Origin: an uncultured Oscillospiraceae bacterium
GTDB lineage: Bacteria; Bacillota; Clostridia; Oscillospirales; Oscillospiraceae
Length of the DNA stretch: 63,478 bases
Assembly: GCA_910579725.1 (NCBI GenBank)
Contig: CAJTUD010000006.1
Span: 17,563-81,040 of the forward strand
Reading direction: 5' to 3'
Shown here: positions 49,622-59,068 of the stretch, in pieces
How positions within the stretch are numbered: the first letter of the stretch is position 1
Layout of the letters: every line of letters starts with the position of its first letter
The notes under the pieces: model-generated
Told to the model about the DNA's origin: nothing
Databases searched by the model: none
Seen by the model: only the letters and a program-made list of their open reading frames with translations
Translations under genes and position numbers: made by a program

Positions 49622-50789
49622 TGTCCGGGTAGTGTCCCGGGGGCTGGAGATTCCCGGGGATGTGGCGGTGGAAGACGGCCGTATTGCCGCAATCGGCTCT
49701 CCGGGCAGCCTGCCCGGCCCCGGGCTGGACGGGGAGGGCCTCTATCTCTCCCATGGCTTTATCGACAGCCATGTTCACGGCGGCGGCGGCCATGATTTCA
49801 TGGACGCGACCCGGGAGGCCTGGCATGGAGCGTCCGCGCTGCACCTGCGCCACGGAACTACCGCCATGGTGCCTACGACCCTGGCTGCCGGAAGGGACCA
49901 GCTGCTGGCCGTTTTTGCGGCCTATCGCGCCTGCCGGTCCGGCTTTCCTGACGGAGCAAAATTTCTGGGCATCCATGTGGAGGGCCCCTATCTGGCCCCG
50001 GAGCAGTGCGGCGCCCAGGACCCCGCTTTTATCCGCGATCCGGACCCGGAGGAATACGAAGCCCTGATGGAGGCGTGCCCGGATATTCTGCGCTGGACCA
50101 TTGCGCCGGAGCGGCCCGGGGCCTGGCGGATGGGAGAGTGGATATCCCGGCGGGGAGCGGTCCCCTGCATCGGCCACTCCTCCGCCGCCTACGAGCAGGT
50201 GCGGGAGGCGATGCTTCACGGCTACCGCCATGTGACGCATCTGTACTCTGCCACCTCCACGATTGTGCGGCGGATGGGGTTCCGGCACGCCGGTATTGTG
50301 GAGAGCGCCTACCTGCTGGAGGGGCTGACCAGTGAAATCATTGCCGACGGCTGCCATCTGCCGGCGTGCCTGCTGGAGATGGCCTACCGCTTCATCGGTC
50401 CGGACCGGCTGTGTCTGGTGACGGACGCCATGCGGGCCGCCGGTCAGACCGGGGGCGAGAGCATCCTGGGCGGCCTGGAGAGCGGCCAGCGGGTAATCCT
50501 GGAGGACGGCGTGGCCAAGCTGCCGGACCGGACAGCCTTTGCCGGCAGCATCTGCACTGCGGACCGTCTGGTGCGGAACATGGTCCGTCTGGCGGGGGCC
50601 AGCGTAGCGGATGCGGTGAAAATGGCAACGGAGACCCCCGCCCGGATTCTGGGCCTGTCGGACCGGACGGGCCTGCTGGCGCAGGGCAGGGCGGCGGACC
50701 TGGTGATGTTCGATGAAGACATCCATATAAAATTGGTTATGACGGACGGCGTTATCCGCTGGAGGGCGCATGACGGGAAAGGCGGCTGA
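49608..50789 (+). CDS. nagA: N-acetylglucosamine-6-phosphate deacetylase
   Basis: A 393-residue amidohydrolase that removes acetate from GlcNAc-6-phosphate. Metal and substrate motifs: GFIDSHVHGGGGHDF (HxH), FLGIHVEGPYL (Glu), CIGHSSA, THLYSATS and CLVTDAM (catalytic Asp). The usual HLFNAM is HLYSAT, a small departure. I start at the ATG at 49608, inside the previous gene, with tight coupling. It is followed by nagB. No GlcNAc kinase or PTS gene is in the window, so the phosphorylated substrate must be produced elsewhere. Confidence 0.92.
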   Translation: MVIRNVRVVSRGLEIPGDVAVEDGRIAAIGSPGSLPGPGLDGEGLYLSHGFIDSHVHGGGGHDFMDATREAWHGASALHLRHGTTAMVPTTLAAGRDQLLAVFAAYRACRSGFPDGAKFLGIHVEGPYLAPEQCGAQDPAFIRDPDPEEYEALMEACPDILRWTIAPERPGAWRMGEWISRRGAVPCIGHSSAAYEQVREAMLHGYRHVTHLYSATSTIVRRMGFRHAGIVESAYLLEGLTSEIIADGCHLPACLLEMAYRFIGPDRLCLVTDAMRAAGQTGGESILGGLESGQRVILEDGVAKLPDRTAFAGSICTADRLVRNMVRLAGASVADAVKMATETPARILGLSDRTGLLAQGRAADLVMFDEDIHIKLVMTDGVIRWRAHDGKGG

Positions 50790-50790
50790 A

Positions 50791-51546
50791 ATGAAACAGG
50801 AGTTTATGCGGGATGCGCTGCGCGTCCGGATCTATGAAACAAGAGCGCAGATGGGCGCGGCGGCAGCGGCGGATATTGCATCCGCCGTTGAGGGGGTGCT
50901 GTCGCAAAAGGCCCACTGCTCCATGATTTTTGCCGCGGCTCCCAGCCAGAGCGAGGTGCTCGCGGCTCTGGCGGCATCAGAGCTTGACTGGGGCCGCATT
51001 CATGTGTATCATATGGATGAGTACATTGGTCTGCCTGCTGACGCCCCCCAGGGCTTTGCCAATTTTTTGCGCAGAGCGCTTTTTGAAAAAGTTCCCCTGG
51101 GGCGGGTTTGCTGTCTGAACAGCCAGGAGGAACCGGAGAAGGAGGCCGCCCGTTACAGCGGCCTGCTGCGGGAGGACCCGGCGGATATTGTGGTAATGGG
51201 CGTCGGAGAGAACGGGCACATTGCCTTCAACGATCCGCATGTGGCGGACTTCAATGACCTCGCTTTGGTGAAGCCGGTGAAGCTGGACCCCGTCTGCCGG
51301 ATGCAGCAGGTGCATGACGGCTGCTTTGCCCGGTTGGAGGAGGTGCCTGAAATGGCGGTCACTCTGACCGTTCCGGCCTTGTGCCGGGCCGGGGAGGCTT
51401 TTTGCATTGTCCCCGCAAAAACCAAGGCATGGGCTGTAAAGGAGATGCTGGAGGGAAGGGTGGATGAACACTGTCCTGCCTCCATCCTTCGCAGACATTC
51501 CAAAGCTGCGCTATACCTGGACAGGGACAGTGCATCCCTGCTGTGA
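50791..51546 (+). CDS. nagB: Glucosamine-6-phosphate deaminase (NagB-like)
   Basis: A 251-residue isomerase/deaminase converting glucosamine 6-phosphate to fructose 6-phosphate and ammonia. The catalytic Asp lies in HMDEYIGL. The active-site strand reads GVGENGHIAFNDP: His is kept, while the acidic residue usual in FNEP is Asp. That marks a NagB-like subfamily and leaves some doubt about the exact amino sugar. The ATG at 50791 has AGG eight bases upstream; an ATG at 50770 behind GGAGG, overlapping nagA, is an alternative. Followed by a GH20-like gene. Confidence 0.85.
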   Translation: MKQEFMRDALRVRIYETRAQMGAAAAADIASAVEGVLSQKAHCSMIFAAAPSQSEVLAALAASELDWGRIHVYHMDEYIGLPADAPQGFANFLRRALFEKVPLGRVCCLNSQEEPEKEAARYSGLLREDPADIVVMGVGENGHIAFNDPHVADFNDLALVKPVKLDPVCRMQQVHDGCFARLEEVPEMAVTLTVPALCRAGEAFCIVPAKTKAWAVKEMLEGRVDEHCPASILRRHSKAALYLDRDSASLL

Positions 51547-51565
51547 AAGAGGAGGTCATTCTTGG

Positions 51566-53449
51566 ATGGGACAGATCGAGCGTCTTGCTTTTACCGGCAT
51601 GCTGCCGGAGGGCTTTGGGCAGGCCATGGAGCAGATAGGTCCTCTGGTTGGATTTTCCGCCGGTGAAGACGGAATCCCCGTGGAGGTATTCCGGGGCGCG
51701 GGCCCTTCGGCGGAGAAGCGGAGAGGAAAAATCCGGCTGGGCTGGAAAAAGCCGGTTCATCTGTACCGGGCGCTGTCCCTGCTGCGGGACGGCTGGGACA
51801 GGGAGGAATGGCTGCGGGAAGAAACGCCCTGCTTTGAAACCGGGATGATGTTTGACGTTTCCCGCAATGCGGTGCTCCGGACGAAAACCTTGAAAACACT
51901 GCTGTGCCGGATGGCCCTGATGGGCATGGACGTGGGGATGATGTACACCGAGGACACCTATGAGGTGCCTGACGAGCCCTACTTCGGCTACATGCGGGGG
52001 CGCTACTCCATGGCGGAGCTGCGGGAGCTGGACAGCTGCGCCGCCGCTTTGGGCATTGAACTGATCCCCTGCATTCAGACCCTGGGCCACCTGAACCGGG
52101 TGCTCCACTGGCCCGCCATGACCCGCTACGCCGACAACGGCGAGGTGCTGCTGGCAGACGAACCGGAGACCTACCGGCTGCTGGAGCGGATGATTACTGC
52201 GGCCAGCGCTCCATACCGGACCAGGCGCATTCACCTGGGGATGGATGAAGCCCACGGCATCGGTCTGGGAGCCCATCTGCGCCGGCATGGATATGAATCG
52301 CCCCACGCCATTATCCTCCGCCACCTGACGAGAGTGACGGAGATCACCAGCCGGCTGGGACTGGAACCCATCATGTGGAGCGATATGTATTTCCGGCCCG
52401 ACTCCCCCACCAACGGGTACTATGACAGCGGAGAGCCTACCGCGGAAGCCATTGCCAGCGTGGTCCCCGGGGTGTCGCTGGTGTACTGGGACTATTACCA
52501 CAACACCGAAGAGGAATACCGGATCATGCTGGACAAGCATAAAAAGCTGTCCGGCACGCCTCTCTTTGCCGGCGGTGTGTGGACATGGACAGGACCGGCT
52601 CCGGACTATGAAAAGACGGTCCGGACGACGGTCCCCGCGCTGACAGCCTGCAAAAAGGCGGGAGTGCCTCTTGCGCTGGCTACCGCCTGGGGGGACAATG
52701 GGGCGGAGGCCAATTTGCTTACCGCACTGCCGGGGATGCAGCTGTATGCGGAATTTGCCTATACCGGCGAATATGATCCGGCGTGGCTGGCCCGGCGGTT
52801 CCGGGTGTGCTGCGGCGGTGAAATCCAGCCTTTCCTTGGTTTGTCGCGATTTAACACCGTACCGGGGATGCGCGCCACCGCCACCCGGCCGGTGAACGCG
52901 GCCAAGTTCCTGCTGTATCAGGACCCGATGGTTCAGCTGTTTGCCAAGGACACCGAGGGCCTGGCAATGGCGGAGCATTATGCCGCTCTGGCAGAGGAGT
53001 ACGCAGGCTATGGGGCGGCGGAAGGGCTTTACGGGGAACTGATGGAGTTTTACGCCCAGCTGGCCCGGGTGCTGGCGGATAAATGCCGCTGGCATGAGAA
53101 TATCGCCGGAGCCGTGGCCCGGAAGGACCGGGCCGGGGCGATGGAACTGGCCGAGGCCCTGAGGACGGCTGCGGACAATACCGGCGTTCTGCGCCGGCTC
53201 TGGCGGACGATGTGGCTGGAGACCAACAAACCCTATGGCTTTGAAGTGATCGACGGCCGCCTGGGAGCGGTGGAGGCCCGGCTGGAAACCGCGCGCGTCC
53301 GGGTCGCCGCCTGGGCCGGCGGCGATGAAGCGGAGCTGCTGGAGGAACTGCTGGAGGAGCCCCTCCCCTATACGCAGCGGGAGAACGGCGCGCTGACCGG
53401 CAGCTACGCAGTCAGCGAAATTGTTTCCGCCTGCAAAATCGATTTGTAG
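51566..53449 (+). CDS. GH20-type beta-N-acetylhexosaminidase
   Basis: A 627-residue cytoplasmic protein. The GH20 catalytic pair is in HLGMDEAHGIG (D227, E228), with substrate-assisted catalysis expected. Other GH20-like features are FDVSRNAV and MGMDVGMMYTEDTYEVPDEP in the first barrel strands. The final 150 residues are helical. No signal peptide, so it acts on imported oligosaccharides or glycopeptides and supplies GlcNAc or GalNAc. GGAGG ten bases before the ATG. It sits in the same run as nagA and nagB, which fits. Confidence 0.85.
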   Translation: MGQIERLAFTGMLPEGFGQAMEQIGPLVGFSAGEDGIPVEVFRGAGPSAEKRRGKIRLGWKKPVHLYRALSLLRDGWDREEWLREETPCFETGMMFDVSRNAVLRTKTLKTLLCRMALMGMDVGMMYTEDTYEVPDEPYFGYMRGRYSMAELRELDSCAAALGIELIPCIQTLGHLNRVLHWPAMTRYADNGEVLLADEPETYRLLERMITAASAPYRTRRIHLGMDEAHGIGLGAHLRRHGYESPHAIILRHLTRVTEITSRLGLEPIMWSDMYFRPDSPTNGYYDSGEPTAEAIASVVPGVSLVYWDYYHNTEEEYRIMLDKHKKLSGTPLFAGGVWTWTGPAPDYEKTVRTTVPALTACKKAGVPLALATAWGDNGAEANLLTALPGMQLYAEFAYTGEYDPAWLARRFRVCCGGEIQPFLGLSRFNTVPGMRATATRPVNAAKFLLYQDPMVQLFAKDTEGLAMAEHYAALAEEYAGYGAAEGLYGELMEFYAQLARVLADKCRWHENIAGAVARKDRAGAMELAEALRTAADNTGVLRRLWRTMWLETNKPYGFEVIDGRLGAVEARLETARVRVAAWAGGDEAELLEELLEEPLPYTQRENGALTGSYAVSEIVSACKIDL

Positions 53450-53480
53450 GTATCATTGACGCGAAAGGAGCGTGACCTCT

Positions 53481-54764
53481 ATGTCATATCCTGTCACCTT
53501 TGCCATCTGCGGCTGCGGCAGCCGGGGGCTGGACGCCTATGCCTCCTATCAGAAAGTCCATCCCGGGAAGATGAAAATCATTGCCGGAGCGGACAGCCGT
53601 CCGGAGCGGCTGGAAGCGCTGCGGGCAGAATACGATGTACCGGAAAAAAATCTGTTTTCCTCCGGCGAGGAGATGCTGCGCCGGCCCCGGCTGGCGGATG
53701 TTATGATTATCGCCACACAGGACCGCCAGCATGTGGCCCAGGCGCTGCTTGCGCTGGAAAAGGGGTATCATCTGCTGTTGGAAAAGCCCATTTCTCCTGA
53801 CCTGGAAGAGTGCCGCCGGCTTCAGAAGAAGGCCCATGAAGCCGGCCGGGCGGTGGTTGTGTGCCACGTTCTGCGATACACCAGGTTTTACGCCGCGCTG
53901 GAAGCCATTCTGCGCCGGGGTGAGATTGGCAAAATTCAGACCATTGACGCAGTGGAACATGTGGCGTACTGGCATCACGCCCACAGCTATGTCCGGGGCA
54001 ACTGGCGCCGGTCGGATGAGAGCAGCCCCATGATCCTGGCCAAAAGCTGCCATGACATGGACATCCTCCGCTGGCTTGCCGGAGAGCCGTGTCTGAAGGT
54101 GCAGAGCTTTGGCTCCCTGGACTATTTCCGGGCGGAACGGGCCCCGGAGGGCGCGGGCCGCCGCTGCCTTGAGGGATGTGCCTGCAAGGAAAGCTGTCCC
54201 TATGACGCGGAGAAAATCTATCTGTCCAACCCCCGCAGCGGCGTACGCTGGGTGCAAAAGGGCTGGCCCTGTTCGGTGCTGACGCCTGACCCCACAGAAC
54301 AGAGCGTTCGGGAAGCGCTGAAAAAGGGCCCGTATGGGCGGTGTGTGTTCCACTGCGACAACGACGTGGTGGATCATCAGACGGTGAATCTGGAATTTGG
54401 CAGCAATATTTACGCAACCTTTACCATGACCGCCTTTACGGAGCTGTGCCGGCGCACCATCAAGGTGACGGGCACGCTGGGCGACATAGAGGGCGATATG
54501 GACGCCAACACCCTCTTCCTCCATCGCTTCGGGCAGCCGGAGCAGGTGATCGACCTGGGAGATGTGAGCAATGAATTTGCCGGTCATGGCGGCGGCGACA
54601 TGGGGCTGATGGAGGGCGTGTGCGAACTGATCGCCTCTGGTGGAACGGAGGGGCTCACCGGTATCGACGTCTCCGTGGAGAGCCATGTAATGGCTATGGC
54701 CGCAGAGGCGTCCCGCCTGGCGGGCGGCCGGACGGTCACACTGGCGGAGTTCTGCCAGATATAG
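53481..54764 (+). CDS. Gfo/Idh/MocA family oxidoreductase 4 (Cys-rich insert)
   Basis: A 427-residue member of the subgroup with a cysteine insert. Rossmann motif AICGCGSRGLDAYASY, EKP motif LLLEKPISP, and catalytic region KSCHDMDILRWLAG (His/Asp kept). Between about 228 and 245 it has RCLEGCACKESCPYDAEKIY, a likely metal-binding loop of this subgroup. I use the ATG at 53481, ten bases behind AAAGGAG. It ends the first half of the amino-sugar run, is read toward the convergent dppA gene, and has a hairpin between them. Confidence 0.85.
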   Translation: MSYPVTFAICGCGSRGLDAYASYQKVHPGKMKIIAGADSRPERLEALRAEYDVPEKNLFSSGEEMLRRPRLADVMIIATQDRQHVAQALLALEKGYHLLLEKPISPDLEECRRLQKKAHEAGRAVVVCHVLRYTRFYAALEAILRRGEIGKIQTIDAVEHVAYWHHAHSYVRGNWRRSDESSPMILAKSCHDMDILRWLAGEPCLKVQSFGSLDYFRAERAPEGAGRRCLEGCACKESCPYDAEKIYLSNPRSGVRWVQKGWPCSVLTPDPTEQSVREALKKGPYGRCVFHCDNDVVDHQTVNLEFGSNIYATFTMTAFTELCRRTIKVTGTLGDIEGDMDANTLFLHRFGQPEQVIDLGDVSNEFAGHGGGDMGLMEGVCELIASGGTEGLTGIDVSVESHVMAMAAEASRLAGGRTVTLAEFCQI

Positions 54765-54849
54765 AAGGAAAGACAGGGAGATTTTATCCCGGCGGCCATC
54801 CGTCAGAAGCATCCTGGAACAGAAACAGCGTGTGATCAAGCGGCGCCCG

Positions 54850-54913
54850 AAGGGCCGGTGTGGGGAGACTGTGGAGAGAACTGCCCTGCACCGGCCCTTT
54901 TCCGCCATAAATA
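54850..54913 (+). terminator. Terminator between the oxidoreductase and dppA
   Basis: AAGGGCCGGTG (54850-54860) and CACCGGCCCTT (54899-54909) form a perfect 11-bp stem with a 38-base loop, followed by TT. It lies between convergent genes. Confidence 0.6.
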
Positions 54914-54920
54914 CGGATTC

Positions 54921-55718
54921 TCAGAAGAGGTCCCGGACAGAGTCAACGACGCCTGCGCGGGTAAATGCGTCTGTAAACGCAAAGGGGTTTCCATCCCGAT
55001 CCACCAAAGAAGACTGGGATGCGAGATCCATGCGCTGATAGCGAATCTCCACCGGCAAAGGAGACGGCAGCCGGTAGGGAGGAACCTGCGGACCGCGGCG
55101 GGCGGCGTCCAGGACGGTGCGGTAGATATCCTCGCACACGGCGGCGGGGTGGCGGCTGATGGCGCTGGTCCAGGAGAGACTGCGCTTGGTTTCCACGGCG
55201 GCGACAGGACCAAAGAAGGCCCGGGCCTCGTCAACGCAGCGGTCGTCGGAGGCACAGAACAGGACCGGCACCCCCAGCTCTCCGGCATAGGCTCCGTCAA
55301 TCGCCAGCTCTCCCGCCGGCTGACCGTTCAGCCGGTAGCTCTGAAAGGTTTTGGAGCTGAAGGTGTGAGCCAGTACGGCGTCCCTGGTGCCTTCCATGGC
55401 GTGGTAGCCGATGAAGAGCACTGCCGTCCAGTCGGGCTCCAGTCCCACAAAGCGTCCCCGGTGTCCCGCGCCCAGCAGTATCCGGCATCGGGGGTCCAGC
55501 AAATCGTAGTCCAGGTTTACCCCTGTGCCATGGGCATCCCAGACCAGAACCTCCGCCGCCCCGGAATCAAAGAGGGCCCGGGCCGCCGCCGCCGCTTCCC
55601 GGGCCGCCTGCCGGCACGCAAAGCGATAGTTCTCCCCATTGCCCAGACCGGCGCCGGACTGGCCCACCGCACAGGCCACCCCCTCGCAGTCCACCGCGAT
55701 ATAATACTTTTTTTCCAT
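54921..55718 (-). CDS. dppA: D-aminopeptidase, M55 family
   Basis: A 265-residue zinc peptidase that removes N-terminal D-amino acids, such as D-Ala from D-Ala-containing peptides. The M55 metal ligands are visible: D10 and E12 (VDCEGV), His in VWDAHGTG, His in FIGYHAMEG and Glu in YAGELGVP. I start at the ATG at 55718, with AGGGGA upstream, giving the usual length. It is transcribed against its neighbours from its own promoter. D-amino acids point to peptidoglycan peptides as food, which fits the adjoining peptide transporter. Confidence 0.9.
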   Translation of the reverse strand: MEKKYYIAVDCEGVACAVGQSGAGLGNGENYRFACRQAAREAAAAARALFDSGAAEVLVWDAHGTGVNLDYDLLDPRCRILLGAGHRGRFVGLEPDWTAVLFIGYHAMEGTRDAVLAHTFSSKTFQSYRLNGQPAGELAIDGAYAGELGVPVLFCASDDRCVDEARAFFGPVAAVETKRSLSWTSAISRHPAAVCEDIYRTVLDAARRGPQVPPYRLPSPLPVEIRYQRMDLASQSSLVDRDGNPFAFTDAFTRAGVVDSVRDLF

Positions 55719-55737
55719 AGGAAATCCCCTTTCTTTC

Positions 55738-55855
55738 AGAGCCTGTTCCGTATCCTGACGTGCATGACTTGACAGGGAATTTTTCCGGCAAGGCAAAAAG
55801 CCCCGGCAATCCTGACGGACTGCGAAGGGTTTTGACAAGGTCCGGGCGGAAAATC
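55738..55855. repeat. Dispersed repeat, degenerate copy in reverse
   Basis: Begins AGAGCCTGT and holds CCCCGGCAATCCTGACGGAC, close to the reverse reading of copy 2 (CCCCGGTAGTCCTGACGGAT), then GACTGCGAAGG. The far end is lost. It sits upstream of dppA. Confidence 0.6.
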
Positions 55856-55914
55856 TGCTGTCATGATGTGAGCGGAGAGATGCCGGACAGGTTTTCTGTT
55901 GGTCTTTTGGCGGC

Positions 55915-55943
55915 AGTATACCACGATCTCCTCTGGAAAGCAA
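55915..55943 (-). promoter_or_regulatory. Probable dppA promoter
   Basis: On the minus strand TTGCTT (55938-55943), 17 bases, TATACT (55915-55920). This places a leader of about 190 bases, including the degenerate repeat, ahead of dppA. The 55944-56158 stretch is AT-rich and should contain the oppA promoter; no clean pair of hexamers stands out. Confidence 0.55.
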
Positions 55944-56158
55944 CGAAACTCTTGACCTTTTGTCAAAAAAACCATGCAAATTTTCCAACATTTTATGCAG
56001 GCCGCACAAAATTATACAATGCGACAAACTAAAGCAAATTATTTGAATGATTTGCAAAGAAATCTTGGATTATTTAAGCTAGAATAGATGCATAGAGAAA
56101 ATATGCCGCAACGGGGCAGACTCTCTATCAAGATAAAAATTATTGAGGAGGATGAAAC

Positions 56159-57931
56159 ATGAAATGGAAGAATCGGGTTTTCGCGGCGTTTGCGGCGATA
56201 TTGATGCTCTGCACGCTGCTGGCTGGCTGCGGCGGAGACACCAACGACCCCGCGCCTGCTGCACCCCCGGCGGCAGCTCCCGCGCCCAGCGATGGCAATA
56301 GCCCTGCTCCGGACAGCGGCAGCGTGCCCGCCCCCGCCGGCGATAAGACGCTGAAGCTGTATTTGGCGGGTTTCCAGAATCTGGACCCCCAGATCTGGAG
56401 CTGGGGAACCCATGCCGACCGCATGGGGATTTTTGAAGGTCTGACGATCCTGAACCCGGACTTTACCACCCGTCTGGCCAACGCCGAGAAGCTGGAGCAT
56501 GACGCCGGCTATACCGTTTGGACAGCTACCTTGCGCAAGGACTTGCAGTGGTCCGACGGAACTCCTCTGACTGCGGAGGACTACTACTATTCACACCAGC
56601 GCATCATTGATCCGCAGTACCTTCAGGGCAAGACCAGCGCCTTCAACACCAACGCGCCCATTCTCAATGCGCTGGAGTGCCAGAAGGCTGAAACCGGCTT
56701 TGACCAGGTGGGCATCAGAGTGCTCGACGACTACACCATTGAATACACGCTGGACACCCCCTGCGCCGACTTTGACGTGCGCCTGGCGGAAAGCTGGGCT
56801 CTGCCGGTACCCCGGCACACGATTGAGCAATACGGAGACGACTGGACAAAGCCCGAGAATATTGTAGTTAACGGCCCCTACATTCCCACCGCCCGCGAGG
56901 AAGACGTACACCTGACGCTCGGCCCCAACCCCAACTACTATGAGACGCCCGCGCTGGAAGAGATTCATCTGTATACCGGCACACAGAACCAGCTGCTGGC
57001 CTATCAGAACGGCGATATCAATGTGGCCACTCTGACCGCCGCCGACATTGATGGCGTCATGGCCGATCCTGCTTTGTCCGGCCAGGTGCAGGTGTTTGAC
57101 ACCTCTGTGCTGAGCTTTATCGGATTGCTGAAAGGACAGAACGACGTTCTCCAGCGCAATCCCCTGCTCCGGCAGGCGATCAGTCTGTCCATTGACCGCG
57201 AAACCATCGCGCAGGCGGTCAACAAGAATACCGTTACCGCCGCCAAATCTCTGGTATATCCCGGCTTTGCCAGCTGGGCCAATGATCTTGACATCGTGGA
57301 GTACAATGTGGAAAAGGCCCAGCAGCTGATGTCTGACGCCGGTTATCCCGGCGGAGAGGGACTGGGCACAATGACGCTGCTGATGAGCGGAACTCCCGGC
57401 GCCGACACACTGGCTATCGCTGACATGATCTCCAAGGGCACCGGCATCCAGATTCAGATTGTCAATCTGGAGTGGGCGGCTTACGTCGTAGACCGCGACG
57501 CTTTCCATGAAGACGATACCTGGGGCATTTACCTTGACGCCTGGAATACCTCTGTGGCCAATGTGGGCGGCGGATTCTCCAACTACCAGTTTGACATGCG
57601 CGTAGGCAATCTGGAGACGGACGCCCTGCGTGACTTCGCCGCTGCCAGCCGCGCTGTGGCCGGCGAGGAGGCTGCCCGCCAGACCTGCAAGAACGAGAAA
57701 GCGAACGAGTATGCGGAAAAGTATGAGAAGCTGCTGAAGGAGAGCGACCCCACAGCCATCAATCAGGGCTACAGGGAATTGGAAACAATGCGTCTTGAGG
57801 ACGCCTCCTGGATTCCCCTGTGGTGGGGCAAAACCACGCTGCTGATCCAGCCCTCTATCCAGGGTTATGTGGGCAATCCTCTGCTGCTCAACAGTCCTCC
57901 CTTCTATTTCAAGGATGTTTCCAACGGCTGA
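56159..57931 (+). CDS. oppA: Oligopeptide-binding lipoprotein (family 5)
   Basis: A 590-residue extracytoplasmic binding protein of the OppA/DppA type. The signal peptide ends in the lipobox LLAGC (Cys at about 22) and is followed by a Pro/Ala-rich linker. Typical pieces are YTVWTATLRKDLQWSDGTPL and NNPLLRQAISLSIDRET-like (PLLRQAISLSIDRETI). It delivers peptides, here perhaps glycopeptides or muropeptides, to the permeases downstream. GAGGAGG precedes the ATG. A strong hairpin lies between this gene and oppB. Confidence 0.92.
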   Translation: MKWKNRVFAAFAAILMLCTLLAGCGGDTNDPAPAAPPAAAPAPSDGNSPAPDSGSVPAPAGDKTLKLYLAGFQNLDPQIWSWGTHADRMGIFEGLTILNPDFTTRLANAEKLEHDAGYTVWTATLRKDLQWSDGTPLTAEDYYYSHQRIIDPQYLQGKTSAFNTNAPILNALECQKAETGFDQVGIRVLDDYTIEYTLDTPCADFDVRLAESWALPVPRHTIEQYGDDWTKPENIVVNGPYIPTAREEDVHLTLGPNPNYYETPALEEIHLYTGTQNQLLAYQNGDINVATLTAADIDGVMADPALSGQVQVFDTSVLSFIGLLKGQNDVLQRNPLLRQAISLSIDRETIAQAVNKNTVTAAKSLVYPGFASWANDLDIVEYNVEKAQQLMSDAGYPGGEGLGTMTLLMSGTPGADTLAIADMISKGTGIQIQIVNLEWAAYVVDRDAFHEDDTWGIYLDAWNTSVANVGGGFSNYQFDMRVGNLETDALRDFAAASRAVAGEEAARQTCKNEKANEYAEKYEKLLKESDPTAINQGYRELETMRLEDASWIPLWWGKTTLLIQPSIQGYVGNPLLLNSPPFYFKDVSNG

Positions 57932-57996
57932 GCTCTTTTCTCGGAATTGGAACAGGGAAGCAGATATGGGTCTGCATCCGTGAGTTTTTGAACCGG

Positions 57997-58035
57997 CATA
58001 GCCGCCGCAGCTCCTCAGGGGCTGCGGCGGCTATG
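57997..58035 (+). promoter_or_regulatory. Hairpin between oppA and oppB
   Basis: CATAGCCGCCGCAGC (57997-58011) and GCTGCGGCGGCTATG (58021-58035) form a perfect 15-bp stem with a nine-base loop and no T-run. It is placed as the malE-malF hairpins are and probably sets a higher level of binding protein. Confidence 0.75.
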
Positions 58036-58100
58036 GGATAAGCATCCCCCGGCCGTTCTGCGTGAGCGGTCCGATTTTTAAGGAAAGAGAGGTATCCCGC

Positions 58101-59063
58101 GTGCTGCGTTATATAGCAAAGCGTCTGGCCTATATTTTTCTTGCGGTTCTTGTGATTTCGGCGATTACCTTCGCGCTGCTGCAGCTGGCTCCCGGCAACT
58201 ATCTGGAGACCCAGCGCCTGCTGGAAAAAACGATGACTGACGCCACTGTCAGCGCTCAGATGAAAGAGGCTTGGGAGAAGTTCTATGATCTGGACAAGCC
58301 TGCCGTTTACCGCTATGGCAAATTCCTGGTCAATGCAGTTCAAGGCAAGTTTGGTCCGTCCTACAAGTACCCCACGCAGAACATTGAAGATATCATCGGC
58401 CGCACGCTGCCGATATCGGCGAGGCTGGCGCTGATGGCTATTACGGTGGCGCTGGCGGTGGGGATACCGCTGGGAATTGTCGCGGCCGTGAAGCAAAACC
58501 GGATATTGGACCGCATTGTCATGCTGGTGTCCATGATCGGCTCCAGCGTACCGGCTTATGTCACGGCAGTGCTGCTCTCCTGGGCCCTTGGCGTGGCCCT
58601 GCATCTGCTGCCGGTTATCGGATGGGGCGACGCGGTCAACTATGTCCTTCCGGTTATTTCTCTCTCCCTGGGGCCGGTCGGGACGGTGACAAAGTATACC
58701 AGAACAACTCTGGTGGAAACCTTTCATCAGGAATATATCCGGGTGGCCCGGGCCAAGGGAGGGAATTTTTTTCAGGTCACATTCAAGCATGCCTTGCGCA
58801 ACTCCCTGATTCCCCTGGTTACAGTGATTGGCCCCATGGTGGCGTCCCTGACGGTAGGGACGGTGTTTGTGGAGAACATGTTCGCCATTCCCGGTCTGGG
58901 CCAGTACTACGCCAGCGCGGCCATCAACCGGGACTACCCCATGGTGATGGCCACCACGGTGGTGTTTGCCCTGCTTGTCATGGGGATGAACCTGCTGGTG
59001 GATATCCTCCACGCAATGCTGGACCCCCGGGTCAAGAAGAGCCTGACACAGAAAGGAGGCTGA
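58101..59063 (+). CDS. oppB: Oligopeptide ABC transporter permease 1
   Basis: A 320-residue membrane permease with six hydrophobic segments and the EAA-like loop TTLVETFHQEYIRVARAKGG. The N-terminal LRYIAKRLAYIFLAVLVISAITF is typical of the OppB/DppB side. I use the GTG at 58101, eight bases behind GAGAGG; the frame is open further upstream but without a better site. It pairs with the next gene to form the channel. Confidence 0.92.
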   Translation: MLRYIAKRLAYIFLAVLVISAITFALLQLAPGNYLETQRLLEKTMTDATVSAQMKEAWEKFYDLDKPAVYRYGKFLVNAVQGKFGPSYKYPTQNIEDIIGRTLPISARLALMAITVALAVGIPLGIVAAVKQNRILDRIVMLVSMIGSSVPAYVTAVLLSWALGVALHLLPVIGWGDAVNYVLPVISLSLGPVGTVTKYTRTTLVETFHQEYIRVARAKGGNFFQVTFKHALRNSLIPLVTVIGPMVASLTVGTVFVENMFAIPGLGQYYASAAINRDYPMVMATTVVFALLVMGMNLLVDILHAMLDPRVKKSLTQKGG

Positions 59064-59068
59064 AGGAC

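Noticed and set aside
51566..53449. The GH20-type gene as a secreted enzyme.
   Set aside because: No signal peptide or lipobox is present at the chosen start or at the earlier in-frame codons.
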